Positions 7,042 to 15,357 of a stretch of DNA of 19,444 nucleotides are shown here, one piece after another; the stretch's first letter is position 1; each line of letters begins with the position of its first letter. The DNA is from BHER01 sp051652245 (GTDB lineage Bacteria > Bacillota_I > Bacilli_A > Culicoidibacterales > Culicoidibacteraceae), in assembly GCA_051652245.1 (NCBI GenBank), contig JBOFTV010000063.1, positions 1 to 19,444 of the forward strand, read 5' to 3'. The position numbers and the translations under genes were made by a program. The notes under the pieces are model-generated. The model was not told where the DNA came from. It made no database searches and saw only the letters and a program-made list of their open reading frames with translations.

Positions 7042-8394
7042 ATGAAAAGAACCATTGCAATAATTGCTGCAAAGGCTGCGTTGATCCTAGGAAAAATTAT
7101 GAAGCGAGGCTCAAGTTTTCCCGGATACGTGGCGATTAGAATTGATGAAAACATTGGAAAAAAGTTAAAAACAGAGCATTGTATAAAAATTGCTGTTACG
7201 GGTGCCAATGGTAAATCAACAACAACAGCATTACTTGCAGAAATTTTACAGGAAAATGGCTACACAGTTGCTGCTAACTTGAAGGGCTCAAATATGAGAC
7301 CAGGTGTGTTAACGGGAATTTTAGCAAAAACAACATTAACCGGATATGTTAAAGCAGATATCATTTTGATGGAAGTTGATGAATTTTCTTCACCTAAGGT
7401 GTATCGTGGGATTAAGCCAAATTATTTGATAATGACAAATGTTTTGCGTGATCATATTGAACGACAAAGTGATATTAGCCATGTTATGGCTAAAATAGCC
7501 GAGGAACTTACAGAGCAAACAACTTTTATTTTAAATGGGGATGATCCGCTTGTTTCAAGCTTGATGTATGGCTCAAAAAATAAGCGCTTGTATTACGGTA
7601 TTTCGGATATTAATCAAGGAGTGGTAAAACCAAGTGGTGCCATTGCGGGGAAATTTTGTTTGCAATGTGAGGCAAGGTTAGTCTATGAAACCTACTTTTA
7701 TGAGCATATTGGTTTGTATAAATGTCCCGTGTGTGGCTTTGGGAATAAGGAAAATAATTATAGTGCGACAGAAATTAATTTAGCTCAGCGTTATATGATA
7801 GTCAATGGAACAGAAAAATATCAGATGAATTACGATGCACTGTATATGTATTATAACGTGCTTGCGGCAATTTCGATGGCGCAAGAATTAGGAATTAGTC
7901 ATGCGGATATTAGAAAAGTAACAGATGATTTTATTGTAGGCAATGCGAGGCTAGAAAAGTTTTACCTCTACAAACGAACAGGGGTTATGAATTTTTTGAA
8001 AAATGCGACATCGCTTTCTGCAACAATTGATTTATTGGATGCTGATAAAACGGATAAAACGGTTGTTTTTGTAATGGATGATACATATGATGGACGTTAC
8101 TTTATTACGCAATGGTACTGGGATGCCCATGTAGAAAAACTTGCAAGAAATGAGAGCATTAAATTTTTTGTATGTACGTGGAAGCGTGCATTTGATATGG
8201 CGGTTCGCTTAAAAGCAGCCGGAGTCCCCCAAGAAAAAATCATAGTCGAGCCTGATATGAAAAAGGCTGTATCAATTTTACGCGAGCAAACGGTAGGTGA
8301 GGTGTACCTTGGTTATGATACCGATTCACATAGCATTGGTAAAGTTGTGAGCGCTTTGGCAGAATATCCAGAAAATGCGCACTTACGCAAATGA
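7042..8394 (+). CDS. MurT-like Mur ligase (DUF1727), divergent
   Basis: A 450-residue homologue of MurT, the ATP-dependent subunit that with GatD converts D-Glu of lipid II to D-isoglutamine. The Mur ligase core is kept: P-loop TGANGKSTT (residues 53-61), EVDE (111-114), TNVLRDHIER (132-141), LNGDDPLV and a MurT-type zinc ribbon with Cys206, Cys209, Cys228 and Cys231. The C-terminal domain has drifted. Where MurT has an F-G-R-x-E segment this has VGNARLE (299-305); the L-V-K-N-P-A-G segment reads FLKNATS; D-G-x-D-x-S-W-x-W-D reads DGRYFITQWYWD (350-361); the T-Y-T-A segment reads YDTDSHS. The ATG at 7042 with AGGTGA 5 bases upstream is preferred over GTG 7033. The end overlaps the GatD-like gene by 4 bases. 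Enzymatic activity is likely but the acceptor and amine donor are open. Confidence 0.82.
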   Translation: MKRTIAIIAAKAALILGKIMKRGSSFPGYVAIRIDENIGKKLKTEHCIKIAVTGANGKSTTTALLAEILQENGYTVAANLKGSNMRPGVLTGILAKTTLTGYVKADIILMEVDEFSSPKVYRGIKPNYLIMTNVLRDHIERQSDISHVMAKIAEELTEQTTFILNGDDPLVSSLMYGSKNKRLYYGISDINQGVVKPSGAIAGKFCLQCEARLVYETYFYEHIGLYKCPVCGFGNKENNYSATEINLAQRYMIVNGTEKYQMNYDALYMYYNVLAAISMAQELGISHADIRKVTDDFIVGNARLEKFYLYKRTGVMNFLKNATSLSATIDLLDADKTDKTVVFVMDDTYDGRYFITQWYWDAHVEKLARNESIKFFVCTWKRAFDMAVRLKAAGVPQEKIIVEPDMKKAVSILREQTVGEVYLGYDTDSHSIGKVVSALAEYPENAHLRK

Positions 8395-9188
8395 GAGAAA
8401 TGAGAGATAAGATGAAAATATTTAAGATCGTTTATTTATGCCATGATTTACTTGATTTTGATGGTACCCGAGGAGATATGATTTACTTTTTACATCGATT
8501 AGATGCCTATGGTATTTCGTATAGCTATCAAAAACACCTTGTAGGTGAGAAAATTGATGTCAGTGATTTTGATTTTATTTATGCGGGAGTGGCACCTTGC
8601 AAATATGAACATCTTTTTTTAAGGTGCTTAAAAGAGGATGTTACGGGATTGAAAACATATATTGAAGCGGGGAAAATCATGCTTGCTGTTGAACAATCCT
8701 TTCTTTTTTTAGGGAAAATGTTAAAAAAAGCAGAGAGCAAAATACCGTTATTAGACATTCTGCCATTTACTGTTACAGAAAATAAAGCGTATACCATTGG
8801 TAATGTTTTACTCAAAAGTCAAATATCATTAGATGGTGTGGGTGAGTTTCGTTCTGAGTTGAACGGTTTTTTTAATTCGCGATACCAGTTTTGGACTGAT
8901 CAAGAGGATTGCTTAGCTGTAGGAACGGTACTACTGGGGCAAGATTATCTTTGGGAACGAGGATTTGAAGGTCTTGTTTATAAAGGATTTTTGGGTACAC
9001 AGTTGCGTGGTCCAATTTTACCGCGAAATTATGACTTATGTGATTATTTAATCAGTCAAATGACAAAAAGAACATTACCGGAAATATCATCCTCACTAGA
9101 AAAAGCAGCAAAAGAACATTTAACAGAAGAAAGTTACGCTTTTATTGAAAGTGGAGAGCAAAAAAAGGAGTATAACTATGTCTCATAA
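8391..9188 (+). CDS. GatD-like protein lacking the glutaminase Cys and His
   Basis: Homologue of GatD, the class I glutamine amidotransferase partner of MurT, 265 residues from the ATGA overlap with the previous gene (258 from the alternative ATG at 8412). The fold is recognisable throughout: HDLLDFDGTRGDMIYFL at the N-terminus matches GatD's Y-P-D-L-x-N-x-Y-G-D-x-G-N region; GKIMLAVEQSFLFLG (residues 94-108) matches the nucleophile elbow P-x-L-A-I-C-G-G-Y-Q-L-L-G; GFEGLVYKGFLGTQLRGPILPRN (191-213) matches E-G-x-x-Y-K-N-x-x-G-T-Y-L-H-G-P-x-L-P-K-N. At the nucleophile position stands Glu101 and at the catalytic His position Arg206. The G-F-E-N-H-G-G segment reads GFFNS. It should therefore not hydrolyse glutamine. 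The reading frame is intact, so it is probably a maintained pseudoenzyme. It overlaps the flippase gene by 11 bases. Confidence 0.8.
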   Translation: MREMRDKMKIFKIVYLCHDLLDFDGTRGDMIYFLHRLDAYGISYSYQKHLVGEKIDVSDFDFIYAGVAPCKYEHLFLRCLKEDVTGLKTYIEAGKIMLAVEQSFLFLGKMLKKAESKIPLLDILPFTVTENKAYTIGNVLLKSQISLDGVGEFRSELNGFFNSRYQFWTDQEDCLAVGTVLLGQDYLWERGFEGLVYKGFLGTQLRGPILPRNYDLCDYLISQMTKRTLPEISSSLEKAAKEHLTEESYAFIESGEQKKEYNYVS

Positions 9189-10845
9189 GTCTCATAAAAA
9201 AACAGTGCGAAATTCATTTGCCAGCGCAGCAATGATTTCGACAGTTGGATTAATTCTGACCCGTGTTATTAGCGTGATTTATGTCATACCTTACTCAAAA
9301 ATGACAATGAATACAGATGCAGCAACGGTATATAATTGGGCGTTTTACATGTACTTACCTTTTTATGAGTTATCACTAGCGGGACTTCCCTTTGCAATAG
9401 CCCGGTTAATTGCAATGTATAATGCCAAAAAGGAATATACAACGTCTAATAGAGTGTTGAAGTACTCGCAAATTATGATGCTTATAATGGGAACAACTTT
9501 ATGTTTATGCTTTATCGCATTTAGTGGTGTCTATGCAAGTTTTAAAACGGGTCTTGCGCGACCTGATCTATATGCACCATTACAGCAAGCGTTGTTGGTG
9601 ATTGCGCCATCATTAATATTAATTCCTTTAATGAGTGGAATGCGCGGATATCTCCAAGGATTTCAGAGTGTCACAGGGGTAGCAATTTCGCAAGTTGTAG
9701 AACAAATTGTAAGAGTAAGTATCTTATTGGTAACATTGTATGTCGGCATATATGTCTGGGGAAATGCCCATGGATACGTAATGAGTTATGCGATGGTATC
9801 AATTCCCTTTGCAGGGCTGGCAGCAATTTTCATCATGATTCCGTATTATCGTGGTGTTAGAAGATTACATTTAACCCAGATGAAGCAAGCAGCTGAAAAC
9901 AGCAGGTATAAAACAAAATATCTTATCAAACAGATTGCATTGACAGCAATTCCTTTTGTTCTGGCAAGTTTTGCCACAACACTATATGGTCAAATAACAA
10001 ACCTAACATTTGAAAATGTCCAAGTTTGGAGTGGCGTAAGTGCTAAAACAGCAGAATTGCAACTCCAAATAATAGCGGAGTGGAGTAGTAAATTAGTCGC
10101 AATCCCCTTAACTTTTTCAATGGCATTATCGTTTGCTATTATTAGTTTTATTACGGGAGCATTTGAAGGAAATAATACTAAGGAAGTCAGAAAATACACG
10201 GTGAAATCATATGGAATGACAACTTTTTTTACACTAGGATCTGTTCTAGCAATGATTACTCTAGCAGTACCGCTAGTTAGCTTCTTTTATGGGACCGAGC
10301 CTTATCATTTAGAAATAGCACAAGCCCTAAGATTAGATGGGTTTCGTGGGGTACTGTTTGCTTTTGAAGTGGTAACCATTGCAATCATGCAAGGGCTAGG
10401 TCAGAAAAACAAAGCAGTGTTATACAGTTATGCTGGTCCGGTAGTTAAATTAGCATTGAATATCCCGCTTGTGTACTTTCTAGGTATATATGGGGATATT
10501 CTTGCAACAATTATTGGACTACTAGTTGTGGTCATTCTTTGTACAAAAAAAATAATAGTAATCACGAGTATAAAACCAAGCGAACTTTATCGAACGATTA
10601 TCAAAACAGCTATGGCAAGTTTCCCAATGGTGATAGTAATCATTGGGATGAACATCTTAGTTCCAGCGATTTTTCCAACGATATTTACAAGCAGGGTCTT
10701 GGCCTTAATCTATATTGCGGGAACAGGATTATTAGCAATTATACCATTTTTATACATTTCTGATAAAATTGGATTATTGCAAGAAATATTTGGGAAAGAG
10801 ATTACAATGACTAATTTTATTAAGAAGATTATCATCAGGCGATAA
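9178..10845 (+). CDS. MOP-superfamily flippase, MurJ/YtgP-SpoVB type
   Basis: A 555-residue membrane protein with about fourteen hydrophobic segments, of the polysaccharide transporter/MurJ branch of the MOP superfamily. The N-terminus (STVGLILTRVISVIYVIPY), the segment YLPFYELSLAGLPFAIARLIAMYNA and MRGYLQGFQSVTGVAISQVVEQIVR fit the YtgP/SpoVB group, members of which flip lipid II or related undecaprenyl-linked precursors. The basic N-terminal tail before helix 1 is normal. The ATG at 9178 is chosen because AAGGAG (9165-9170) is 7 bases upstream; a longer frame from TTG 9145 lies inside the preceding gene. The 11-base overlap with the GatD-like gene suggests the three genes of this module are made together. 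Substrate is inferred, not shown. Confidence 0.85.
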   Translation: MSHKSHKKTVRNSFASAAMISTVGLILTRVISVIYVIPYSKMTMNTDAATVYNWAFYMYLPFYELSLAGLPFAIARLIAMYNAKKEYTTSNRVLKYSQIMMLIMGTTLCLCFIAFSGVYASFKTGLARPDLYAPLQQALLVIAPSLILIPLMSGMRGYLQGFQSVTGVAISQVVEQIVRVSILLVTLYVGIYVWGNAHGYVMSYAMVSIPFAGLAAIFIMIPYYRGVRRLHLTQMKQAAENSRYKTKYLIKQIALTAIPFVLASFATTLYGQITNLTFENVQVWSGVSAKTAELQLQIIAEWSSKLVAIPLTFSMALSFAIISFITGAFEGNNTKEVRKYTVKSYGMTTFFTLGSVLAMITLAVPLVSFFYGTEPYHLEIAQALRLDGFRGVLFAFEVVTIAIMQGLGQKNKAVLYSYAGPVVKLALNIPLVYFLGIYGDILATIIGLLVVVILCTKKIIVITSIKPSELYRTIIKTAMASFPMVIVIIGMNILVPAIFPTIFTSRVLALIYIAGTGLLAIIPFLYISDKIGLLQEIFGKEITMTNFIKKIIIRR

Positions 10846-10870
10846 AATTGTGGCTATAAGGATTTCTTTT

Positions 10871-10879
10871 TGCTATAAT
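10871..10879 (+). promoter_or_regulatory. Extended -10 promoter of the rlmN operon
   Basis: TGCTATAAT gives a perfect TATAAT with TG extension. TTGTGG at 10848-10853 is the only -35-like word, at a long 20-base spacing. The transcript would start near 10886, some 45 bases before rlmN. No terminator is evident after the flippase gene. Confidence 0.5.
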
Positions 10880-10930
10880 TAATGGTGATAGACTAAATAA
10901 AAAACGACTTAAACTGAGAGGAAAATCGGA

Positions 10931-11992
10931 GTGAACAAAGAATCAATATATTCAATGACCCTAGAGGGCTTAGTTGAATGGATGGCAGATAATGGCCAAA
11001 AGACTTTTAGAGCAAAACAAATTTGGAAATTTTTATATGAGGGACGAGTAGCAAACTTTGAAGATATGCACAATATTGGAAAAGATTTACTTAAATTGCT
11101 AGCACGTGATTTTGAACTAAATGTTTTAACGCAGGAAATTATTCAAAAATCAAAGGACGGAACGATTAAATTTTTATTTAAGTTGGCAGATGGTGAGTTA
11201 ATTGAAACCGTGCTGATGAGGCAGCGATATGGAAATTCTGTTTGTGTTACGACGCAAGTGGGGTGTAATATTGGTTGTTCTTTTTGTGCAAGTGGTATCC
11301 TTAAAAAGCAAAGAGATTTATCAGCTGGAGAAATTGTAGCCCAAATAATTTGTGTCCAACGCTACTTAGATGAATTTGAAGTTGATCAAAGGGTAAGTCA
11401 CATTGTTGTTATGGGAATTGGCGAACCATTTGATAACTATGATAATTTAATGGACTTCCTTAGAATTATTAATAATGCTCACGGACTTGCAATTGGTGCA
11501 AGGCATATTACGGTTTCAACTAGTGGTATTGTACCCAAAATATATGCCTTTGCCGAAGAAGGGTTGCAGGTTAATTTAGCAATTTCATTGCATGCCCCTA
11601 ATAATGAGCTGCGAACAAAATTGATGAAAATTAATGGTGTTTTCCCGTTAGAGAAATTATTAACTGCAGTTTGGAGCTATGTTGAAAAAACAAACCGACG
11701 CGTAACATTTGAGTACATCATGATCGATGATTTCAACGATCACAAAAAAGAAGCAGTTGAGCTGGTGGCGTTAATACCAAAAGATCTACGCCATATGGTA
11801 TATGTAAATCTAATACCATATAATCCTGTTAATGAACACATAGGTTATCGAAAAGCAACACATGAAAATATTATGGCATTCTATGATATTTTGAAAAAAA
11901 ATGGTGTAACCGTGGTTACACGTAGTGAACAGGGCAGTGATATTGATGCAGCATGTGGCCAATTACGTGCACAAAAGATGGTAAAGGAGTAA
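10931..11992 (+). CDS. rlmN: Dual-specificity 23S rRNA/tRNA adenine-C2 methyltransferase RlmN
   Basis: Radical SAM enzyme that methylates C2 of A2503 in 23S rRNA and of A37 in some tRNAs. The radical SAM cluster motif is CNIGCSFC (Cys112, Cys116, Cys119); Glu92 in GELIETVLM and the C-terminal Cys342 in DIDAACGQLR are the residues expected for the RlmN mechanism, with Cys342 as the methyl-carrying partner. MGIGEPFDNYDN (161-172), SLHAPNNELR and LIPYNPV follow family order. At 353 residues it has normal length. GTG at 10931 is the start, with AGAGGA 8 bases upstream. It opens the conserved rlmN-prpC-prkC-rsgA-rpe-thiN run and is five bases from prpC. Confidence 0.95.
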   Translation: MNKESIYSMTLEGLVEWMADNGQKTFRAKQIWKFLYEGRVANFEDMHNIGKDLLKLLARDFELNVLTQEIIQKSKDGTIKFLFKLADGELIETVLMRQRYGNSVCVTTQVGCNIGCSFCASGILKKQRDLSAGEIVAQIICVQRYLDEFEVDQRVSHIVVMGIGEPFDNYDNLMDFLRIINNAHGLAIGARHITVSTSGIVPKIYAFAEEGLQVNLAISLHAPNNELRTKLMKINGVFPLEKLLTAVWSYVEKTNRRVTFEYIMIDDFNDHKKEAVELVALIPKDLRHMVYVNLIPYNPVNEHIGYRKATHENIMAFYDILKKNGVTVVTRSEQGSDIDAACGQLRAQKMVKE

Positions 11993-11997
11993 AGTAA

Positions 11998-12750
11998 ATG
12001 CAAACATTTGTAGAAAGTAATAAAGGCCTCGTTCGAAGTAAAAATGAGGATAATGCTGAAATACTTATAAAAGATGATATTGTTTTTATGGCTGTAGCAG
12101 ATGGAATGGGTGGACATAAGGCCGGTGACATAGCAAGTAAAATGTGCTTAAAATGCTTAAGTATAGCATTTGAAAAATTTGATCTTTCGTTTGAAAAAGA
12201 AGAGGCGAAAAAATGGATTGGTAAGCTATTTGAAGAGATCAATGTCATCATTCACCGTGAGTCAATAACCTCAGAGGCATATACCGGTATGGGAACAACG
12301 CTTGTGACGGCTTTAATTCACCCGGATTATATAATTATTGGCAATGTTGGTGACAGTCGCGCGTATGTAACAACAGATGATAATAAGTTATTGCAGGTTA
12401 CCGAAGATCATACACTGGTTGCTGAATTATTTCGCCAAGGTGAGTTAAGTGAAGAAGAATTAGAAACACACCCCAATAAAAATATTTTATTGCAAGCAAT
12501 TGGAACAGAAGAAGATATTGTTGTGGATATTTTTGATTTAGAAGGTGGCATCCCCAATCAAATTTTACTTTGCTCAGATGGACTAACAGGCATGATTTCA
12601 GCAGAGAAAATTGAAAAGATAATGTCTGATAAGATTCCCCTTGATAGCATCGGACATGATTTGATTTCAGCTGCAAATGATGCAGGCGGAAAAGATAATA
12701 TTACTGTTGCTTTATGGAAAAGCAAAGGGGGATTTAGTAATGGAAATTAA
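11998..12750 (+). CDS. prpC: PP2C-family Ser/Thr phosphatase (PrpC/Stp)
   Basis: Metal-dependent protein phosphatase of 250 residues that reverses phosphorylation by the neighbouring kinase. PP2C motifs appear in order: early Arg (LVRSKNEDNAE), VADGMGGHKAGDIAS with the metal-binding Asp, YTGMGTTLVTA, GDSRAYV, TEDHTLVAELFRQGEL, ILLCSDGLTGMIS and GGKDNITVAL with the last metal-binding Asp. No membrane segment is present, so it is cytoplasmic. AAAGGAG lies 8 bases before the ATG. It overlaps prkC by 11 bases, so kinase and phosphatase are likely translated in step. Confidence 0.95.
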   Translation: MQTFVESNKGLVRSKNEDNAEILIKDDIVFMAVADGMGGHKAGDIASKMCLKCLSIAFEKFDLSFEKEEAKKWIGKLFEEINVIIHRESITSEAYTGMGTTLVTALIHPDYIIIGNVGDSRAYVTTDDNKLLQVTEDHTLVAELFRQGELSEEELETHPNKNILLQAIGTEEDIVVDIFDLEGGIPNQILLCSDGLTGMISAEKIEKIMSDKIPLDSIGHDLISAANDAGGKDNITVALWKSKGGFSNGN

Positions 12751-14470
12751 AGAAGGAATGAAAATAGATGGTCGCTATAACGTTCAAGAGTTAATTGGTG
12801 AGGGCGGAATGGCTAATGTGTATCTTGCAGAAGATATTATTTTAGGGAGACCTGTAGCTGTGAAAGTGCTCCATAATCAGTTGGCAAAACAAGAGCGTTT
12901 TGTTGAACGCTTTCGCCGTGAGGCAGAGGCTGTTTCATCATTAATACATCCCCATATTGTTGAAATTTACGATGTCGGTGAACAAGATGGCATGTACTTT
13001 ATTGTAATGGAATTACTTGAGGGTAAGACAATTAAGGAATATGTAAGATTGAAGCATTTTTTAAGTGTGTCAGAAACGATTTCGATTATGAAGCAGGCAT
13101 CACAAGCAGTTGAACTTGCGCATCGCAATGGAATTATTCATCGAGACTTAAAACCGCAAAACATTTTCATTAAAGATGATGGGACAATAAAAATCATGGA
13201 TTTTGGTATCGCCTATCAGCAGGAAGCAACACCGCTAACGCAAACAAATGCTGTCATGGGATCAGTGCATTACTTATCGCCAGAGCAGGCAAAAGGTGAA
13301 AATGCTACTGTGCAAACAGACATTTATTCACTAGGTATCGTTATGTTTGAAATGCTAACAGGAAATGTCCCGTTTTCTGGAGATTCAGCGGTAAACATTG
13401 TGCTACAACATTTGCGCGAACCAATTCCCTATGTGAGTGATTCAAATATGCATATCCCGCAAAGCGTGGAAAATGTTGTAATTAGAGCAACGGCTAAAAA
13501 TCCCGACGATCGTTATCAGACATTAGAACTGATGCGAAAAGATTTGGACACATGCTTAAATGTTGAGCGGATGAATGAGCCAAGAGTTTATTTTGAAGCA
13601 CTAGAACAGACAGCAGAAATTGCCCCTAAATTAGAGGTAGAAGAAATAGAAGCGCCAGAAAAACCACCCTTTAAATTAAATAAGAAAAAAGCAGCTATCT
13701 TAAGTGCGGCAATATTAGCGGTACTAGTATTAATTTTTTCAGTTATTACAATGCTAGGAGCAAATAATGTAATGATGCCCAATATTGTTAATAAAACAGA
13801 GGCAGAAGCTATTAGTTTGCTCCATAGTGCCGGGTTACAGCCAGGAACAATTAGTAAAGAGGCATCGGAAAGTGTAGAATTAGGTAAAGTGATTAAAGCT
13901 GAGCTACCAGAAAAAACAAAAGCCAAGCGCGATGAACGAATTAATTTCACTGTCTCTAGAGGTAAGTTAGTAAAGATGCCCAAAGTAGTAGGCAAGAAGC
14001 AAGCAGAGGCTGAAACGCAGTTATCAACGGCAAAAATAAAATTTAAAGTAGAAAAAGCAGCGCCAGCAAACGGAGAAGAAGATGGCATTGTCATCAAGCA
14101 AAGTCTGTCGGAAAATGCGGATGTCTATATTGCAACAGATGAAATTATTATTACAGTTGCCGAGACTTCACCAATTGAATTAACGGATTTAACGGGATAC
14201 TATTTAGGTGCTGCTCAGGATTATGCAAACACACATAAACTGATATTAGAAGTAGCTGATGAGTATTCCGAAACAGTAGAGATAAATCGAGTGATTAGAA
14301 TGCCAAATTATTGGCCTGGAAAGACTGTTAAACCTGGAGATACGATACAAGTTGTTATTTCAAAGGGACCAAAACCAGTTTCAAAACCTAATCCACCAGA
14401 AACAAGTAGTAATAATAATACATCAACAATTCCACAAGAAGAGATTACTAGAAGTCCTGGAGGGAATTAA
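12740..14470 (+). CDS. prkC: PASTA-domain Ser/Thr protein kinase (PrkC/StkP type)
   Basis: Membrane-bound receptor kinase of 576 residues. The cytoplasmic kinase domain (about 12-270) has GEGGMANVY, catalytic Lys42 in VAVKVL, HRDLKPQN with Asp136, DFG (154-156) and an activation loop rich in Thr ahead of GSVHYLSPEQAKG, the normal autophosphorylation region. An acidic juxtamembrane stretch leads to one transmembrane helix (318-339). Outside are three PASTA repeats (roughly 343-408, 409-475, 476-543), which bind muropeptides or lipid II in this family, and a low-complexity Pro/Asn/Ser/Thr tail (544-576). The ATG at 12740 with a purine-rich AAAGGGGG upstream is preferred to longer frames inside prpC. 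The third PASTA repeat contains a Trp (525). It probably regulates cell wall synthesis and RsgA-type targets. Confidence 0.95.
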   Translation: MEIKEGMKIDGRYNVQELIGEGGMANVYLAEDIILGRPVAVKVLHNQLAKQERFVERFRREAEAVSSLIHPHIVEIYDVGEQDGMYFIVMELLEGKTIKEYVRLKHFLSVSETISIMKQASQAVELAHRNGIIHRDLKPQNIFIKDDGTIKIMDFGIAYQQEATPLTQTNAVMGSVHYLSPEQAKGENATVQTDIYSLGIVMFEMLTGNVPFSGDSAVNIVLQHLREPIPYVSDSNMHIPQSVENVVIRATAKNPDDRYQTLELMRKDLDTCLNVERMNEPRVYFEALEQTAEIAPKLEVEEIEAPEKPPFKLNKKKAAILSAAILAVLVLIFSVITMLGANNVMMPNIVNKTEAEAISLLHSAGLQPGTISKEASESVELGKVIKAELPEKTKAKRDERINFTVSRGKLVKMPKVVGKKQAEAETQLSTAKIKFKVEKAAPANGEEDGIVIKQSLSENADVYIATDEIIITVAETSPIELTDLTGYYLGAAQDYANTHKLILEVADEYSETVEINRVIRMPNYWPGKTVKPGDTIQVVISKGPKPVSKPNPPETSSNNNTSTIPQEEITRSPGGN

Positions 14471-14475
14471 TATTG

Positions 14476-15357
14476 ATGCAAGGGAAAATAGTGAAATCAA
14501 ATGCCGGTTTTTATGACATCCATATTCTCTTAACTGATGAAATTATTGTGTCCAACTCACGGGGAATCTTAAAACATAAAAGTATCGAACCAGTTGTAGG
14601 AGATCAAGTAGTCTTAACAAAACAAAATGATGCGTATATTATAGAAGAGGTATTAGGGCGAAATAATGAATTGATTCGTCCTAAAATTGCCAATATTGAT
14701 ATTGCAATTGTTGTAATATCAGTGAAAGAACCAGAGTTACAGTCATATCTATTAGATAAATATTTATCAGTGATCGAATTTAATGATATAAAACCGATTA
14801 TTATATTCACTAAAATGGATTTATTAGCAGGAAATGAAGTCGTAAGAGTACTTCAAACACAAGCTTATTACCAAAATATTGGCTATGAAGTTTTCTTGGT
14901 AGAAAACCAAATAATGCTAGATGTAGAAAAATTTCATCAATTACTGTCACTCAAAACGGCCTGTGTACTAGGACAAACTGGTGTGGGAAAATCAACACTA
15001 TTAAATAGCATATCTGCTGAAAATGGGCAAAGAGAAACCAATCAAATATCGAAGGCTTTAGGTCGGGGAAAGCATACGACAAGAATAGTTGAATTATCAC
15101 AGATTAAAGATTATTGGATCGCAGACACACCGGGGTTTAGTTCATTTTCAGTTGTTGATATTAACCAGTTTGGTTTAAGTGATACGTTTATTGAATTTAG
15201 TGAATTTCAGTGCAAGTTTAATAATTGTGTGCATATCAATGAGCAAACTTGTGGTGTCAAAGTTGCGGTAGAAAATGGTCAAATTTCTAGGCAACGATTT
15301 GAAAATTATCAAAAATTATTTACAGAAATTAGTAAAGGTGGTAAAAAAGTATGGTAA
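14476..15357 (+). CDS. rsgA: Ribosome small subunit GTPase RsgA
   Basis: Circularly permuted GTPase acting in late 30S subunit assembly. The N-terminal OB-fold (about 1-70) begins GKIVKSNAGFYDI. The G motifs occur in permuted order: FTKMD (G4), then GQTGVGKSTLLN (G1), the threonine-containing switch KHTT (G2) and DTPGF (G3). A C-terminal zinc site follows, with Cys, Cys, His and Cys in CKFNNCVH and the later TCG. The product is 293 residues. The start is uncertain: ATG 14476 lies 12 bases after GGAGG (14459-14463), whereas TTG 14473 has a better 9-base spacing; the difference is one residue. The end overlaps rpe by 7 bases. Confidence 0.94.
   Translation: MQGKIVKSNAGFYDIHILLTDEIIVSNSRGILKHKSIEPVVGDQVVLTKQNDAYIIEEVLGRNNELIRPKIANIDIAIVVISVKEPELQSYLLDKYLSVIEFNDIKPIIIFTKMDLLAGNEVVRVLQTQAYYQNIGYEVFLVENQIMLDVEKFHQLLSLKTACVLGQTGVGKSTLLNSISAENGQRETNQISKALGRGKHTTRIVELSQIKDYWIADTPGFSSFSVVDINQFGLSDTFIEFSEFQCKFNNCVHINEQTCGVKVAVENGQISRQRFENYQKLFTEISKGGKKVW

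Noticed and set aside
8691..9008. GatD-like gene as a decaying pseudogene
   Set aside because: The frame is intact over 265 codons, the overlaps with both neighbours are preserved, and non-catalytic family motifs remain, so decay is less likely than a maintained non-catalytic protein.
13588..14097. 169-codon minus-strand frame inside prkC
   Set aside because: It is antisense to clear PASTA and membrane-segment coding sequence; its hydrophobic and Ser/Ala-rich composition mirrors the sense strand.
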